NCBI GenBank assembly: GCA_038205135.1
Contig: JBBRCF010000071.1
Span: 1 to 17,479, forward strand
DNA from: UBA9554 sp038205135
GTDB taxonomy: Bacteria; Pseudomonadota; Alphaproteobacteria; Rhodobacterales; Rhodobacteraceae
Direction: 5' to 3'
DNA length: 17,479 nucleotides
Position numbers and translations under genes: made by a program. A model generated the notes under the pieces. That model ran no database searches and was not told the origin of the DNA. It saw nothing but the letters and a program-made list of their open reading frames with translations. Positions 1-8,290 of the stretch are shown piece after piece; position 1 is the stretch's first letter; each line of letters starts with the position of its first letter.

Positions 1-1
1 C

Positions 2-844
2 ATGCGCACCGGCGCGGGCAAACTGACCCTGCCCGACGGGTTGATCTACGAAGGCACCTGGGCCGAAAACCAGATCAACGGTCAGGGCCGGCTGGCGCAG
101 CCCAACGGTGATATTTTCGACGGCACGCTGGTAAGCGGCCGCCGCGAAGGCAAGGGCCGCGTCACCTATGCGAATGGTGATGTCTATGAAGGCGATTTCG
201 CCGAAGACCGCCGTCAGGGTCAGGGCGTTTTTGTCGGTGCCGACGGCTATCGCTACAGCGGGTCCTGGGTGGCGGGCGAAATCGAAGGGACGGGCCGCGT
301 CACCTATGCCGATGGATCGGTCTATGACGGGCAGTTTCGCGCTGGCCAACCCGACGGTACCGGCCAGATCACCTATGCCGATGGCGCAACCTATGCAGGC
401 GGCTGGGTCAAGGGCGTGATCGAAGGCCAGGGCAAAGCCTCTTACCCGAATGGCCTGATCTACGAAGGCGGGTTCGCGAACGCGAAGAATCAAGGCTTCG
501 GCGTGATGACCTATCCGGACGGCTATCGCTATGAAGGCAACTGGCAGGACGGCCAGCGCCAAGGCGAAGGCACCGCGACCTATCCCGACGGCACGATCTA
601 CAAGGGCGGGTTCGCCGCCGGCCTGCGCACCGGCACGGGCGAGATCACCATGGCGGACGGGTTCAAATACACCGGCGACTGGCAGGGCGGCGAAATCACC
701 GGGCAGGGCACCGCGACCTATGCCAATGGCGACGTGTACGAAGGGGGATTCGTTGCCGGCAAACGGCAGGGCCAGGGCACGATGCGCTATGCAAGCGGTC
801 AGACCGCCCAAGGCGCTTGGGACAACGGCGCGCTGCAACAATAG
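2..844 (+). CDS. MORN-repeat protein (5'-truncated by the contig edge)
   Basis: About eleven MORN repeats of 23 residues run almost end to end, each with a core like DGxxYEGxW or NGDVYEGGF followed by a GxGxxTY turn. A last degenerate copy (SGQTAQGAW) precedes the stop. MORN repeats form elongated beta-hairpin rods; bacterial members are often envelope-associated or scaffolding proteins, but no catalytic domain is visible here. The aromatic residue closing each core mostly alternates Trp and Phe, so the true unit in the middle of the protein looks like a 46-residue double repeat. The ATG at position 2 is only the first in-frame one at the edge. The repeat pattern is already in phase there, so the gene very probably begins upstream and may carry a signal or anchor that is missing here. 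Family assignment is secure; function is unknown. Confidence 0.85.
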   Translation: MRTGAGKLTLPDGLIYEGTWAENQINGQGRLAQPNGDIFDGTLVSGRREGKGRVTYANGDVYEGDFAEDRRQGQGVFVGADGYRYSGSWVAGEIEGTGRVTYADGSVYDGQFRAGQPDGTGQITYADGATYAGGWVKGVIEGQGKASYPNGLIYEGGFANAKNQGFGVMTYPDGYRYEGNWQDGQRQGEGTATYPDGTIYKGGFAAGLRTGTGEITMADGFKYTGDWQGGEITGQGTATYANGDVYEGGFVAGKRQGQGTMRYASGQTAQGAWDNGALQQ

Positions 845-967
845 CCGGGCGCACACGTTGATCGCGCTATGGGTATTTGGAAACCAGAGAAACACCGGCC
901 CAAAGAAGTCCCGGCGCGGTGCAGGGATAGTCAACCGGCGTCTGCGTTTCTGGATGACCCGGAACCC

Positions 968-992
968 CGCGCCAGCCGCCGGGGATGGCGCG
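968..992. other. Weak hairpin in the convergent gap 845-1071
   Basis: This 227-base gap lies between the converging MORN gene and the purA-DUF2842 operon. It contains a 7-bp stem (CGCGCCA, 968-974, with TGGCGCG, 986-992) and an 11-base loop. No T-tract follows on either strand, so it is at best a poor intrinsic terminator. I see no gene in the gap. Confidence 0.2.
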
Positions 993-1071
993 CAGGCGAC
1001 ATCAGGATGACCTGTCGCGGCGCAACCGCACCGTGGCAACGGATGTCACCGCAGCCGCGCGGCTTCGCCCG

Positions 1072-1308
1072 TCAGTCGCGCGCGTCCGGGTCGGGTTGGC
1101 CGACGCCCCGGAAAAGCTTGCGAAACGGCAGGGCCCACACGAGGCCAAGGCCAAGATACACCAGCGCCTCCAGCGCCACCGGCGGCTTGATCAGCGGGTC
1201 AGGCCAGATCCAGCCGACCAATGTGACGGCCGCCACCACATAGGCGGGCATGCCCACCAAAAGCACCAGAAGCGACAGCCGTTTGCGGGTTTTATATGTC
1301 ATTGCCAT
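1072..1308 (-). CDS. DUF2842 family small membrane protein
   Basis: A 78-residue protein with two hydrophobic segments, roughly residues 11-33 and 42-60. It ends with a WALPFRKLFRGVGQPDPDA motif that I recognise as typical of the DUF2842 family in Alphaproteobacteria. It begins MAMTYKTRKR, so translation could start at Met1 (1308) or Met3 (1302). The basic N-terminus before the first membrane span fits a cytosolic N-terminus. It starts nine bases after the purA stop codon on the same strand, so the two are almost certainly co-transcribed. The function of the family is unknown; purA linkage alone does not imply a role in purine synthesis. Confidence 0.75.
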   Translation of the reverse strand: MAMTYKTRKRLSLLVLLVGMPAYVVAAVTLVGWIWPDPLIKPPVALEALVYLGLGLVWALPFRKLFRGVGQPDPDARD

Positions 1309-1317
1309 GCGCGTCAG

Positions 1318-2613
1318 TTAGTCCGCGAAGGGGTCGGTGACAAGGATGGTGTCGTCACGTTCCGGGCTGGTGGACAGCATCGATACCGGGCAGCCGATCA
1401 ATTCCTCGATCCGGCGGACATACTTGATTGCTGCCGCCGGCAGATCGGCCCAGGACCGCGCGCCTTCGGTGCTGTCCGACCAGCCTTCGATGATTTCATA
1501 AACCGGCGTGCAGCGGGCCTGTGCATCCGCCGCCGTCGGCAGATAATCCAGCCGCGCCCCGTCCAGATCATAGCCCACGCAGATCTTCAGCGTGTCGAAT
1601 CCGTCCAGCACATCCAGTTTCGTCAGTGCGATGCCGTTCACGCCGGACACCGCGCAGGTCTGCCGCACCAACGCCGCATCGAACCAGCCGCAGCGCCGCT
1701 TGCGCCCCGTGACCGTGCCGAATTCATGGCCGCGCGCGCCCAGCCGTTCGCCATCGGCGTCTTTAAGTTCGGTCGGGAACGGGCCCTCGCCGACGCGCGT
1801 GGTATAGGCCTTGACGATGCCCAGCACGTATCCGATTGCCCCCGGCCCCATTCCGGTGCCCGCCGCCGCCTGGCCTGCAACCACGTTCGACGAGGTGACA
1901 AAGGGATAGGTGCCAAAGTCGATATCCAGCAACGATCCCTGCGCGCCTTCGAACAGGATGCGCTTGCCGGCCTTGCGTTTGTCGGCCAGCACTTTCCACA
2001 CCGGGGCGGCGTAGGGCAGGATTTCGGGCGCGATCGCCAGCAATTGCGCGATCAACTGGTTGCGGTCGATTTCCGAAATGCCCAATCCGCGCCGCAAAGG
2101 GTTGTGATGCTGCAACGCGCGGTCCACTCGGGCCGTCAGAGTGGCCGGATCGGCCAGATCGGCCACCCGCACGGCGCGCCGGCCCACCTTGTCCTCATAG
2201 GCGGGGCCGATGCCGCGCCCGGTGGTGCCGATTTTCGTGCCCGCGCTGGCGGCTTCTTCGCGGGCGCGGTCCAGTTCGCCATGGATCGGCAGGATCAGAC
2301 AGGTGTTTTCCGCGATCATCAGCGTGTCGGGGGTGATGACCACGCCCAATTCGCGGATCTTGGCGATTTCCTGCACCAGATGCCAGGGGTCCAGCACCAC
2401 GCCGTTGCCGATCACCGACAGCTTGCCGCCCCGCACGACGCCGGACGGCAGCGCGTTCAGCTTGTAGACCTTGCCGCCGACGACCAGCGTATGGCCCGCG
2501 TTATGCCCACCCTGAAAGCGGCAGATGACATCGGCCCGTTCCGACAGCCAATCGACGATCTTGCCTTTGCCCTCGTCGCCCCACTGGGCGCCCACGACCA
2601 CCACGTTTGCCAT
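1318..2613 (-). CDS. purA: Adenylosuccinate synthetase
   Basis: This enzyme converts IMP, aspartate and GTP to adenylosuccinate, the first committed step from IMP to AMP, in the cytosol. The 431 residues match the usual length of about 430. The N-terminus carries the GDEGKGK phosphate-binding loop (residues 12-18, catalytic Asp13) and GGHNAGHT with catalytic His41. The second signature, TGRGIGPAYEDK, is at about 131-142. The GTP-binding and IMP-binding regions continue without a break to the TAA stop. The frame stays open upstream to 2721, but ATG 2613 gives the canonical MANVVVVGAQWGDEGKGK start. The GC-rich extension before it resembles nothing in the family. It heads an operon with the DUF2842 gene. 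Confidence 0.97.
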   Translation of the reverse strand: MANVVVVGAQWGDEGKGKIVDWLSERADVICRFQGGHNAGHTLVVGGKVYKLNALPSGVVRGGKLSVIGNGVVLDPWHLVQEIAKIRELGVVITPDTLMIAENTCLILPIHGELDRAREEAASAGTKIGTTGRGIGPAYEDKVGRRAVRVADLADPATLTARVDRALQHHNPLRRGLGISEIDRNQLIAQLLAIAPEILPYAAPVWKVLADKRKAGKRILFEGAQGSLLDIDFGTYPFVTSSNVVAGQAAAGTGMGPGAIGYVLGIVKAYTTRVGEGPFPTELKDADGERLGARGHEFGTVTGRKRRCGWFDAALVRQTCAVSGVNGIALTKLDVLDGFDTLKICVGYDLDGARLDYLPTAADAQARCTPVYEIIEGWSDSTEGARSWADLPAAAIKYVRRIEELIGCPVSMLSTSPERDDTILVTDPFAD

Positions 2614-2766
2614 TGCCTGCTGTCCCCATCGGTGCCCAAACCCGCACGGGTATAGCCCCCCGCGCGGCGCGGCGAAACCCGCTATTTCGCAGTCGGTCCC
2701 GTGGTGCAGGGCCATCGCCATCCGGTGCGGCAGCGGCTATACCTGCCCTGCAACCCGGAGACGCGT

Positions 2767-3162
2767 ATGACCATCCTGATCCGCTGGGCCGCCGCCTTTC
2801 TGCTGCTGGCCGTCACCTATAATCCGACACAATTCAACTATGCCCGCTGGGCCGAACGCGGATGGGGCGACCAGACTGCGCTGATCGTGCTGGCGGGGCT
2901 GGTGCTGTTTGCGGCCTATGTGGTGTATCTGGGGGCCACGCTGCGATCCATCGGCGTGTTCGGGATGATCCTTGTCGGGGCCATCGCGGGGGCGCTGCTG
3001 TGGGTGCTGTATGATTTGGGCTGGCTGTCGCTGGACAATCCCGACCTGAACTTGTGGCTGGGGCTGATCGCCCTGTCAGGTGTGCTGGGGGTGGGCCTTG
3101 GCTGGTCGATCCTGCAACGGCGGATCACCGGGCAGGTCGATATCGACGATACCGAGGATTAG
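2767..3162 (+). CDS. DUF6524-like integral membrane protein
   Basis: A 131-residue protein with four predicted membrane spans at about residues 3-18, 37-55, 62-84 and 95-115, and a short acidic C-terminal tail (VDIDDTED). The opening, RWAAAFLLLAVTYNPTQFNYARW, and the GLIALSGVLGVGLGWS segment fit my memory of the DUF6524 family of Rhodobacterales. Function is unknown. I start it at ATG 2767, preceded by CGGAGACGCGT with a GGAG ribosome binding site; the longer open frame from 2701 adds a non-hydrophobic Arg-rich stretch and is unlikely. Its stop overlaps the stop of the nitrile hydratase activator on the opposite strand by four bases, leaving no room for a terminator between the two. Confidence 0.75.
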   Translation: MTILIRWAAAFLLLAVTYNPTQFNYARWAERGWGDQTALIVLAGLVLFAAYVVYLGATLRSIGVFGMILVGAIAGALLWVLYDLGWLSLDNPDLNLWLGLIALSGVLGVGLGWSILQRRITGQVDIDDTED

Positions 3163-3527
3163 GTGCCCAACGTCACCGGCGCACCCAACGTCACTTGCGC
3201 GCCGTGCGGCGTGGCCAGATAGGCGGCTTCCCAGGCGTCGCGCATCCGTTGCACATCGCCGGCCGCGGCCAGATCGCGGTCGGATAGCAGCCGCTCCAGC
3301 GCCACAAGCCAGGCCGCCCAGTAATCCGAACCGCCGTCCAGCGGACCGTGATCGCCGCGTCGGTCTGCCAATGCAGTGCCGAACACATCTGCCCATTCGG
3401 GCCATGTGAACGCGCCGCGTTCCGACAGATGCACGGTCAACGCAAAGGCCAGTGCATGCCAGGGTTCCGAAAACGCGGGTTCGGCAAAGGCGGCGGGAAT
3501 CGCGGCGGCTGTCACGGCGGCTGTCAC
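3159..3527 (-). CDS. Nitrile hydratase accessory (activator) protein
   Basis: This 122-residue protein resembles the small activators (P14K/NhlE type) that help load cobalt into the nitrile hydratase alpha subunit. They are known to be related to the N-terminal domain of the beta subunit. The sequence shows it: FSEPWHALAFALTVHLSERGAFTW here against FKEDWHARALAVTLAAGGLGQW in the beta subunit, followed by a YWAAWLVALERLL segment. I choose GTG at 3525-3527 because it overlaps the beta stop as GTGA, a standard coupling junction. A GTG at 3552-3554 would add nine residues and overlap further. A perfect 12-base tandem duplication (3504-3527) copies the start region and encodes VTAAVTAA. The C-terminus also repeats VTLGAP-VTLGT. 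Confidence 0.8.
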   Translation of the reverse strand: MTAAVTAAAIPAAFAEPAFSEPWHALAFALTVHLSERGAFTWPEWADVFGTALADRRGDHGPLDGGSDYWAAWLVALERLLSDRDLAAAGDVQRMRDAWEAAYLATPHGAQVTLGAPVTLGT

Positions 3528-4201
3528 GGCGCGGGTTCCAGATAGCTTTGCCACAGATCGGCGGTCACTTCGTCGCGCGGATTTTCAGCCCTGCCCCACA
3601 GATCGGCAGCCCGGAACACGACGGCATATAACGGCTCAGGCGCTTCGCCCAACCCATGCGCATTGGCATCGGGGAACACATGCGCACCGTGACATCGCAG
3701 GATGGTGCCGGGCGCGCCCGCCGCATAAGCGGGCAGCCTTGTATGCCCGCCTGCAACCAGCGCATTTCGCGCGGGACGCCGGATCATGACCCGATCACCG
3801 GGAGAAAACCGGGACGCTTGATCAGTTGCGCGGTCGCTGGGCCCACCGCGCGCGAGGGCGGCGGGAACGGCGGCGGCGGTCAGGCGACGCGCGGCCAAAG
3901 TGCCCGTGCCTGTTCCCTGCCCCGCTGCCAGTTCATCGCGCGTGACCATGCCGCGCGCGACCAGCAGATCGGCCAGCGCCGCCAGCCATTTCTCGTAATA
4001 CGAAAACCGGGTGTAATCCTTCGTCCCCAGCAATTCGCGGGCGTGGCGCGAGGCGTCCAGCGTCCATTGCCCCAAGCCCCCGGCGGCCAGCGTAACGGCC
4101 AGCGCGCGGGCGTGCCAATCCTCTTTGAACACCGGCTCGTCGCGGTCGATGGGCACCGCACCGTCGCCCCAACGCCCGCCCATGTCATGCGCGCGGGTCA
4201 T
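3524..4201 (-). CDS. nthB: Nitrile hydratase subunit beta
   Basis: This is the beta subunit of nitrile hydratase, which hydrates nitriles to amides in the cytosol. Of 225 residues, the N-terminal helical domain has the expected MTRAHDMGGRWGDG start and the EDWHARALAVT and YYEKWLAALADLL helices (about 27-80). A low-complexity Gly/Ala linker spans about 92-130. The C-terminal SH3-like barrel runs from GDRVMIRR (about 135) through GGHTRLPAYAAG and HGAHVFPDANAHG to DLWQSYLE. ATG 4201 overlaps the alpha subunit TGA as ATGA, giving translational coupling and equal stoichiometry. The beta stop in turn overlaps the activator GTG. Family length and motif order are normal, and no frameshift is seen. 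Confidence 0.92.
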   Translation of the reverse strand: MTRAHDMGGRWGDGAVPIDRDEPVFKEDWHARALAVTLAAGGLGQWTLDASRHARELLGTKDYTRFSYYEKWLAALADLLVARGMVTRDELAAGQGTGTGTLAARRLTAAAVPAALARGGPSDRATDQASRFSPGDRVMIRRPARNALVAGGHTRLPAYAAGAPGTILRCHGAHVFPDANAHGLGEAPEPLYAVVFRAADLWGRAENPRDEVTADLWQSYLEPAP

Positions 4202-4863
4202 TCGAGCGCCTTGGCGGGGGCCCGCGCCAGCCCGGTGCCAATCATCGAATCGCGGGTCACCAGCGCCATCAGCGCGTCTTCGTCCATCCCGTCAGTGCCG
4301 TCCGGACGCAGCGGGATCACCAGATAGCGCAACTCGGCAGTCGAATCCCAGACGCGGACGGCCTGATCCTCGGCAAGGGTCACGCCGAATTCAGCCAGCA
4401 CCGCGCGCGGTTCACGCACAGCGCGCGCGCGGTAAGCGTCGGATTTGTACCATCCCGGCGGAATACCCAACAGCGGCCACGGGTAACAGGAACACAGCGT
4501 GCAGACGACGATGTTGTGCATATCAGCGGTGTTTTCCACCGCGATGATGTGTTCGCCCTGCCGGCCATAAAACCCCATCTCGGCCACGACTTCGGTCGCA
4601 TCCGCCATCAGGCGAGCGCGAAACGCCGGGTCGGCCCAGCTACGCGCCACGACGCGGGCCCCATTCTGCGGCCCGATCCGGTTCTGGTAGGTATCGATGA
4701 TGGCATCCAGCGCGGAAGGGTCGATCAGACCCTTTTGCGTCAGCACGGTTTCCAGCGCCTTGACCCGCAAGGCAGGGTCCGGCGGCAGCAGGGAATGGGC
4801 ATGATCGTCGTGGTCATGCTCGTGGTCGTGGTGGTCGTGGTGGTCGTGATGATCATGTGGCAT
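4198..4863 (-). CDS. nthA: Nitrile hydratase subunit alpha, cobalt type, His-rich N-terminus
   Basis: This is the catalytic alpha subunit of nitrile hydratase. The metal-binding claw VCTLCSCYPW is at residues 120-129 (Cys121, Cys124, Ser125, Cys126). Thr between the first two Cys marks the cobalt class; iron enzymes have Ser. In the family, the second and third Cys are oxidised to sulfinic and sulfenic acids. The core from about residue 30 has normal length and includes GARVVARSWADPAFRARL and VWDSTAELRYLVIP. The first 23 residues contain 12 His and 8 Asp/Glu, an evident metal-binding tail. I start at ATG 4863 (MPHDHH...); an in-frame ATG at 4905 would add 14 residues. Neither has a strong ribosome binding site. 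Gene order is alpha-beta-activator. No amidase gene is adjacent. Confidence 0.92.
   Translation of the reverse strand: MPHDHHDHHDHHDHEHDHDDHAHSLLPPDPALRVKALETVLTQKGLIDPSALDAIIDTYQNRIGPQNGARVVARSWADPAFRARLMADATEVVAEMGFYGRQGEHIIAVENTADMHNIVVCTLCSCYPWPLLGIPPGWYKSDAYRARAVREPRAVLAEFGVTLAEDQAVRVWDSTAELRYLVIPLRPDGTDGMDEDALMALVTRDSMIGTGLARAPAKALE
4795..4857 (-). repeat. Short tandem repeat encoding the His/Asp tail of nthA
   Basis: The 9-base unit GTGGTCGTG (plus-strand reading) occurs three times exactly at 4822-4848, with a degenerate fourth copy at 4849-4857 and imperfect related triplets down to 4795. On the coding strand this reads His-Asp-His units. Such repeats expand and contract by slippage, so tail length may vary between strains. 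Confidence 0.8.
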
Positions 4864-4927
4864 GCGGCGATCATGGCCGCCGCGCGGCGCTGCGTCCAGT
4901 GGCATTGCGCGGCGTCATCGTCAGGGG

Positions 4928-4956
4928 TTGCGGCGCTGGCCCTTCGGGTCTAGATA
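4928..4956 (+). promoter_or_regulatory. Candidate sigma-70 promoter of secG
   Basis: TTGCGG (4928-4933), a 17-base spacer and TAGATA (4951-4956) give a good housekeeping-type promoter with predicted start near 4963, about 23 bases before the secG ATG. The -10 read on the other strand is TATCTA, so it could also serve the divergent nitrile hydratase operon, but no matching -35 is evident there. Confidence 0.45.
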
Positions 4957-4985
4957 CCCCAACGTTGCCGCGCAGTGAGAGATCC

Positions 4986-5342
4986 ATGGAAAATGTCGTT
5001 CTAACCATCCACCTGTTGCTGGCGCTGGCGCTGATTGCGGTTGTGCTGCTGCAAAGGTCCGAAGGCGGCGGGCTTGGCATGGGCGGCGGTGGCGGCGGCG
5101 TGGTTTCGGGGCGTGCGGCGGCGACTGCGCTGGCCCGGGTCACTTGGTTCCTGGCCGCGGCCTTTATCGGAACTTCGATTGCCATGACGATCATCGCGGC
5201 GGAAAAATCGGCCGGCGCGTCGGTGCTGGACCGGTTGGGCGACGCGCCCGCGCCGGTAACGGCGCCGCTGGCGCCGTTGGCGCCCGGGTCCGACCTGCTG
5301 CCCCCCACGGACAGCGGTCCGCTGGTGCCAAAGGCGGATTGA
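4986..5342 (+). CDS. secG: Preprotein translocase subunit SecG
   Basis: SecG is the small non-essential subunit of the SecYEG inner-membrane protein translocation channel. The 118-residue product has the two expected spans (about residues 2-22 and 51-72). They flank the cytosolic loop LLQRSEGGGLGMGGGGGG, the family hallmark, here unusually glycine-rich. An Ala/Pro-rich hydrophilic tail of about 45 residues follows, as in other alphaproteobacterial SecG proteins. Start ATG 4986 has GAGAG six bases upstream; the open frame to its left runs through the nitrile hydratase promoter region and is not coding. The gene lies directly before pyrG, a pairing I associate with Rhodobacterales, although pyrG appears to have its own promoter. 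Confidence 0.93.
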   Translation: MENVVLTIHLLLALALIAVVLLQRSEGGGLGMGGGGGGVVSGRAAATALARVTWFLAAAFIGTSIAMTIIAAEKSAGASVLDRLGDAPAPVTAPLAPLAPGSDLLPPTDSGPLVPKAD

Positions 5343-5345
5343 TCC

Positions 5346-5379
5346 CTGCAGTGACCGAATGGGCCTCCGGGTCCTGCAG
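5346..5379 (+). terminator. Terminator-like 3' hairpin of secG
   Basis: Three bases after the secG stop, CTGCAG-T-GACC (5346-5356) pairs with GGTCCTGCAG (5370-5379). This gives a 10-bp stem with one bulged T and a 13-base loop. A short TTTT follows only at 5390-5393, so termination would be weak; it may instead protect the secG mRNA 3' end. Confidence 0.35.
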
Positions 5380-5433
5380 AACTACAAGCTTTTGAGAACT
5401 GTTTGCGCGTTGCAACATCATCTTGCGGTTCAC

Positions 5434-5462
5434 TTGCCGAAACTTGGGAATCGGCTTATAGC
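5434..5462 (+). promoter_or_regulatory. Candidate sigma-70 promoter of pyrG
   Basis: TTGCCG (5434-5439), an exact 17-base spacer and TATAGC (5457-5462) form the best promoter match in the window. Transcription should start about 6-9 bases later, within or just before the run CCCCG at 5468-5472, leaving a leader of about 80 bases before the pyrG ATG. Confidence 0.55.
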
Positions 5463-5467
5463 TTGAA

Positions 5468-5547
5468 CCCCGTGGTGCTGTGGTTTGTTTGACCCGGCCA
5501 ACCAACTCTGAACATCCGCCAGACGGATCAAACCACGGGGATTTCAC
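5468..5547 (+). promoter_or_regulatory. Structured pyrG leader with two mutually exclusive helices
   Basis: The segment CAAACCACGGGG (5529-5540), just before the pyrG ATG, holds the only plausible ribosome binding site, GGGGA (5537-5541). It can pair in two ways. CCCCGTGGT (5468-5476) pairs with ACCACGGGG (5532-5540), nine bases, burying the site. GTGGTTTG (5480-5487) pairs with CAAACCAC (5529-5536), eight bases, leaving GGGG free. A small hairpin ATCCG-ccaga-CGGAT (5514-5528) closes the intervening loop next to the stem in both. This layout suggests a translational switch; the pairing is seen, the regulation is inferred. Confidence 0.45.
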
Positions 5548-7191
<1,644 letters not shown>

Positions 7192-7267
7192 CGGTGCCGC
7201 ATCCAACGACCTGACGCGGACGATCTGTTGCCACCATGCCTTTCCCTTAGCTTGTCCAAGGACCACC

Positions 7268-8284
7268 ATGCCCCTGCCCACCCCGTTTGCCGCTCTTTTC
7301 GCCGCGCTGATCCTTGGCGCGCCCGTCTTTGTCGCCCCCGCACTTGCCGCGTCGCTGGACGGGGTGCCGGTCACGGTCGTGAACGAAAGCGAGCCGGTGC
7401 TATGCGCCGAAAAGGATAACGTGGCGCTGTCCTTTGCGTCGGACGCGGTGCGCGCGTTCCGGATCGAGGCGGCGCATCCGGTTTATCTGGCCCCCGGAAT
7501 CCGCGACAATTGGGAAGCGGACTGGACCGCCTGCGACATGTCGGGCGACCCGGTGTTCGCCACCGTCGCGCCGCCCGGGCGGGAAACGCTGTATGAACAG
7601 CCCGACATGTGGGTGATCGGCTGGCGTTATGCCAGTTTCTGGCGCCCCGCCACCGCCAAGGTCCGCATCGGCGACAAGGTGTTCGAAGGTCTGACGCTGC
7701 TGCAAGTCTGGCAGTTGCGCAGCGACGGTGCCGAAGAGGTGCTGGTGTTCTATCCGCAGGACGGCTACTGGCGCGCCCGCCCGCTGGCCCCGCGCCCGAT
7801 GCGCAACACCGCCTACGGGTCGTCGTTTCTGGTCGGCCCGGTCGAAATGGAAGGCCGCCCCATCGTGGCCATCGACGAGGTGGTATTCGACCCGGCCAAA
7901 CGGCAGTTCAGCCTTGATTTCACCCGTGGCGGCACCGGCACGCTGACCATGGTGAACGTCGATGAAAACCGCATTGCGCTGGATGTGGTGTTCGACACAG
8001 CCATCACGGGCGCGCCGTTTGCCATGCTGCGGTCGATGTACGTCACCGAATTCAACAATGACGCCGCTCGGATCGCCGTGCGCGAAACCGGGGCCAGCGG
8101 CTGGCGCGAAGCGCCGATCATGGGGTTCGACAAGGCTACGGCAACCGATATCTGGGTGGGCCGCCTGACGCCCTCGCAGCACAACAAATCCTCGCCGGAT
8201 TTCATTTTCAACAGTTTTTCCGACGGTCCCACGCCGAAACGGCCCAAGAACGAACCGCCCGTGACGCCGCAGATCATCCCCTGA
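7268..8284 (+). CDS. Secreted protein of unknown function
   Basis: The 338-residue product begins with a clear Sec signal peptide: a hydrophobic core at about residues 7-22 and an ALA-type cleavage site near residue 27 (VAPALA before ASLDG). The mature part has exactly two cysteines (46 and 89), which could form a periplasmic disulfide. It looks beta-rich with many aromatic residues (WVIGWRYASFWRP, VLVFYPQDGYWRARPL). It ends in a Pro-rich tail (KRPKNEPPVTPQIIP). No enzymatic motif or lipobox is seen and I cannot name a family. AAGGA lies five bases before ATG 7268, which fixes the start. It may be read from pyrG or from an unseen promoter in the 76-base gap. It converges on the next gene with six bases between stops. 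Confidence 0.75.
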   Translation: MPLPTPFAALFAALILGAPVFVAPALAASLDGVPVTVVNESEPVLCAEKDNVALSFASDAVRAFRIEAAHPVYLAPGIRDNWEADWTACDMSGDPVFATVAPPGRETLYEQPDMWVIGWRYASFWRPATAKVRIGDKVFEGLTLLQVWQLRSDGAEEVLVFYPQDGYWRARPLAPRPMRNTAYGSSFLVGPVEMEGRPIVAIDEVVFDPAKRQFSLDFTRGGTGTLTMVNVDENRIALDVVFDTAITGAPFAMLRSMYVTEFNNDAARIAVRETGASGWREAPIMGFDKATATDIWVGRLTPSQHNKSSPDFIFNSFSDGPTPKRPKNEPPVTPQIIP

Positions 8285-8290
8285 TCGGCG

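Noticed and set aside
2..844. Regular repeats as a CRISPR or satellite array
   Set aside because: Repeats are in-frame 69/138-base protein repeats with variable DNA, typical of MORN coding sequence.
985..2655. A 556-codon open frame on the plus strand opposite purA
   Set aside because: It is antisense to an unmistakable purA, rich in His/Arg/Gln in the way high-GC antisense frames are, and has no motif.
4516..4953. Plus-strand frame with a long Val run opposite nthA, possible membrane peptide
   Set aside because: The Val run is only the reverse complement of the His/Asp codon repeat; the rest is antisense to nthA.
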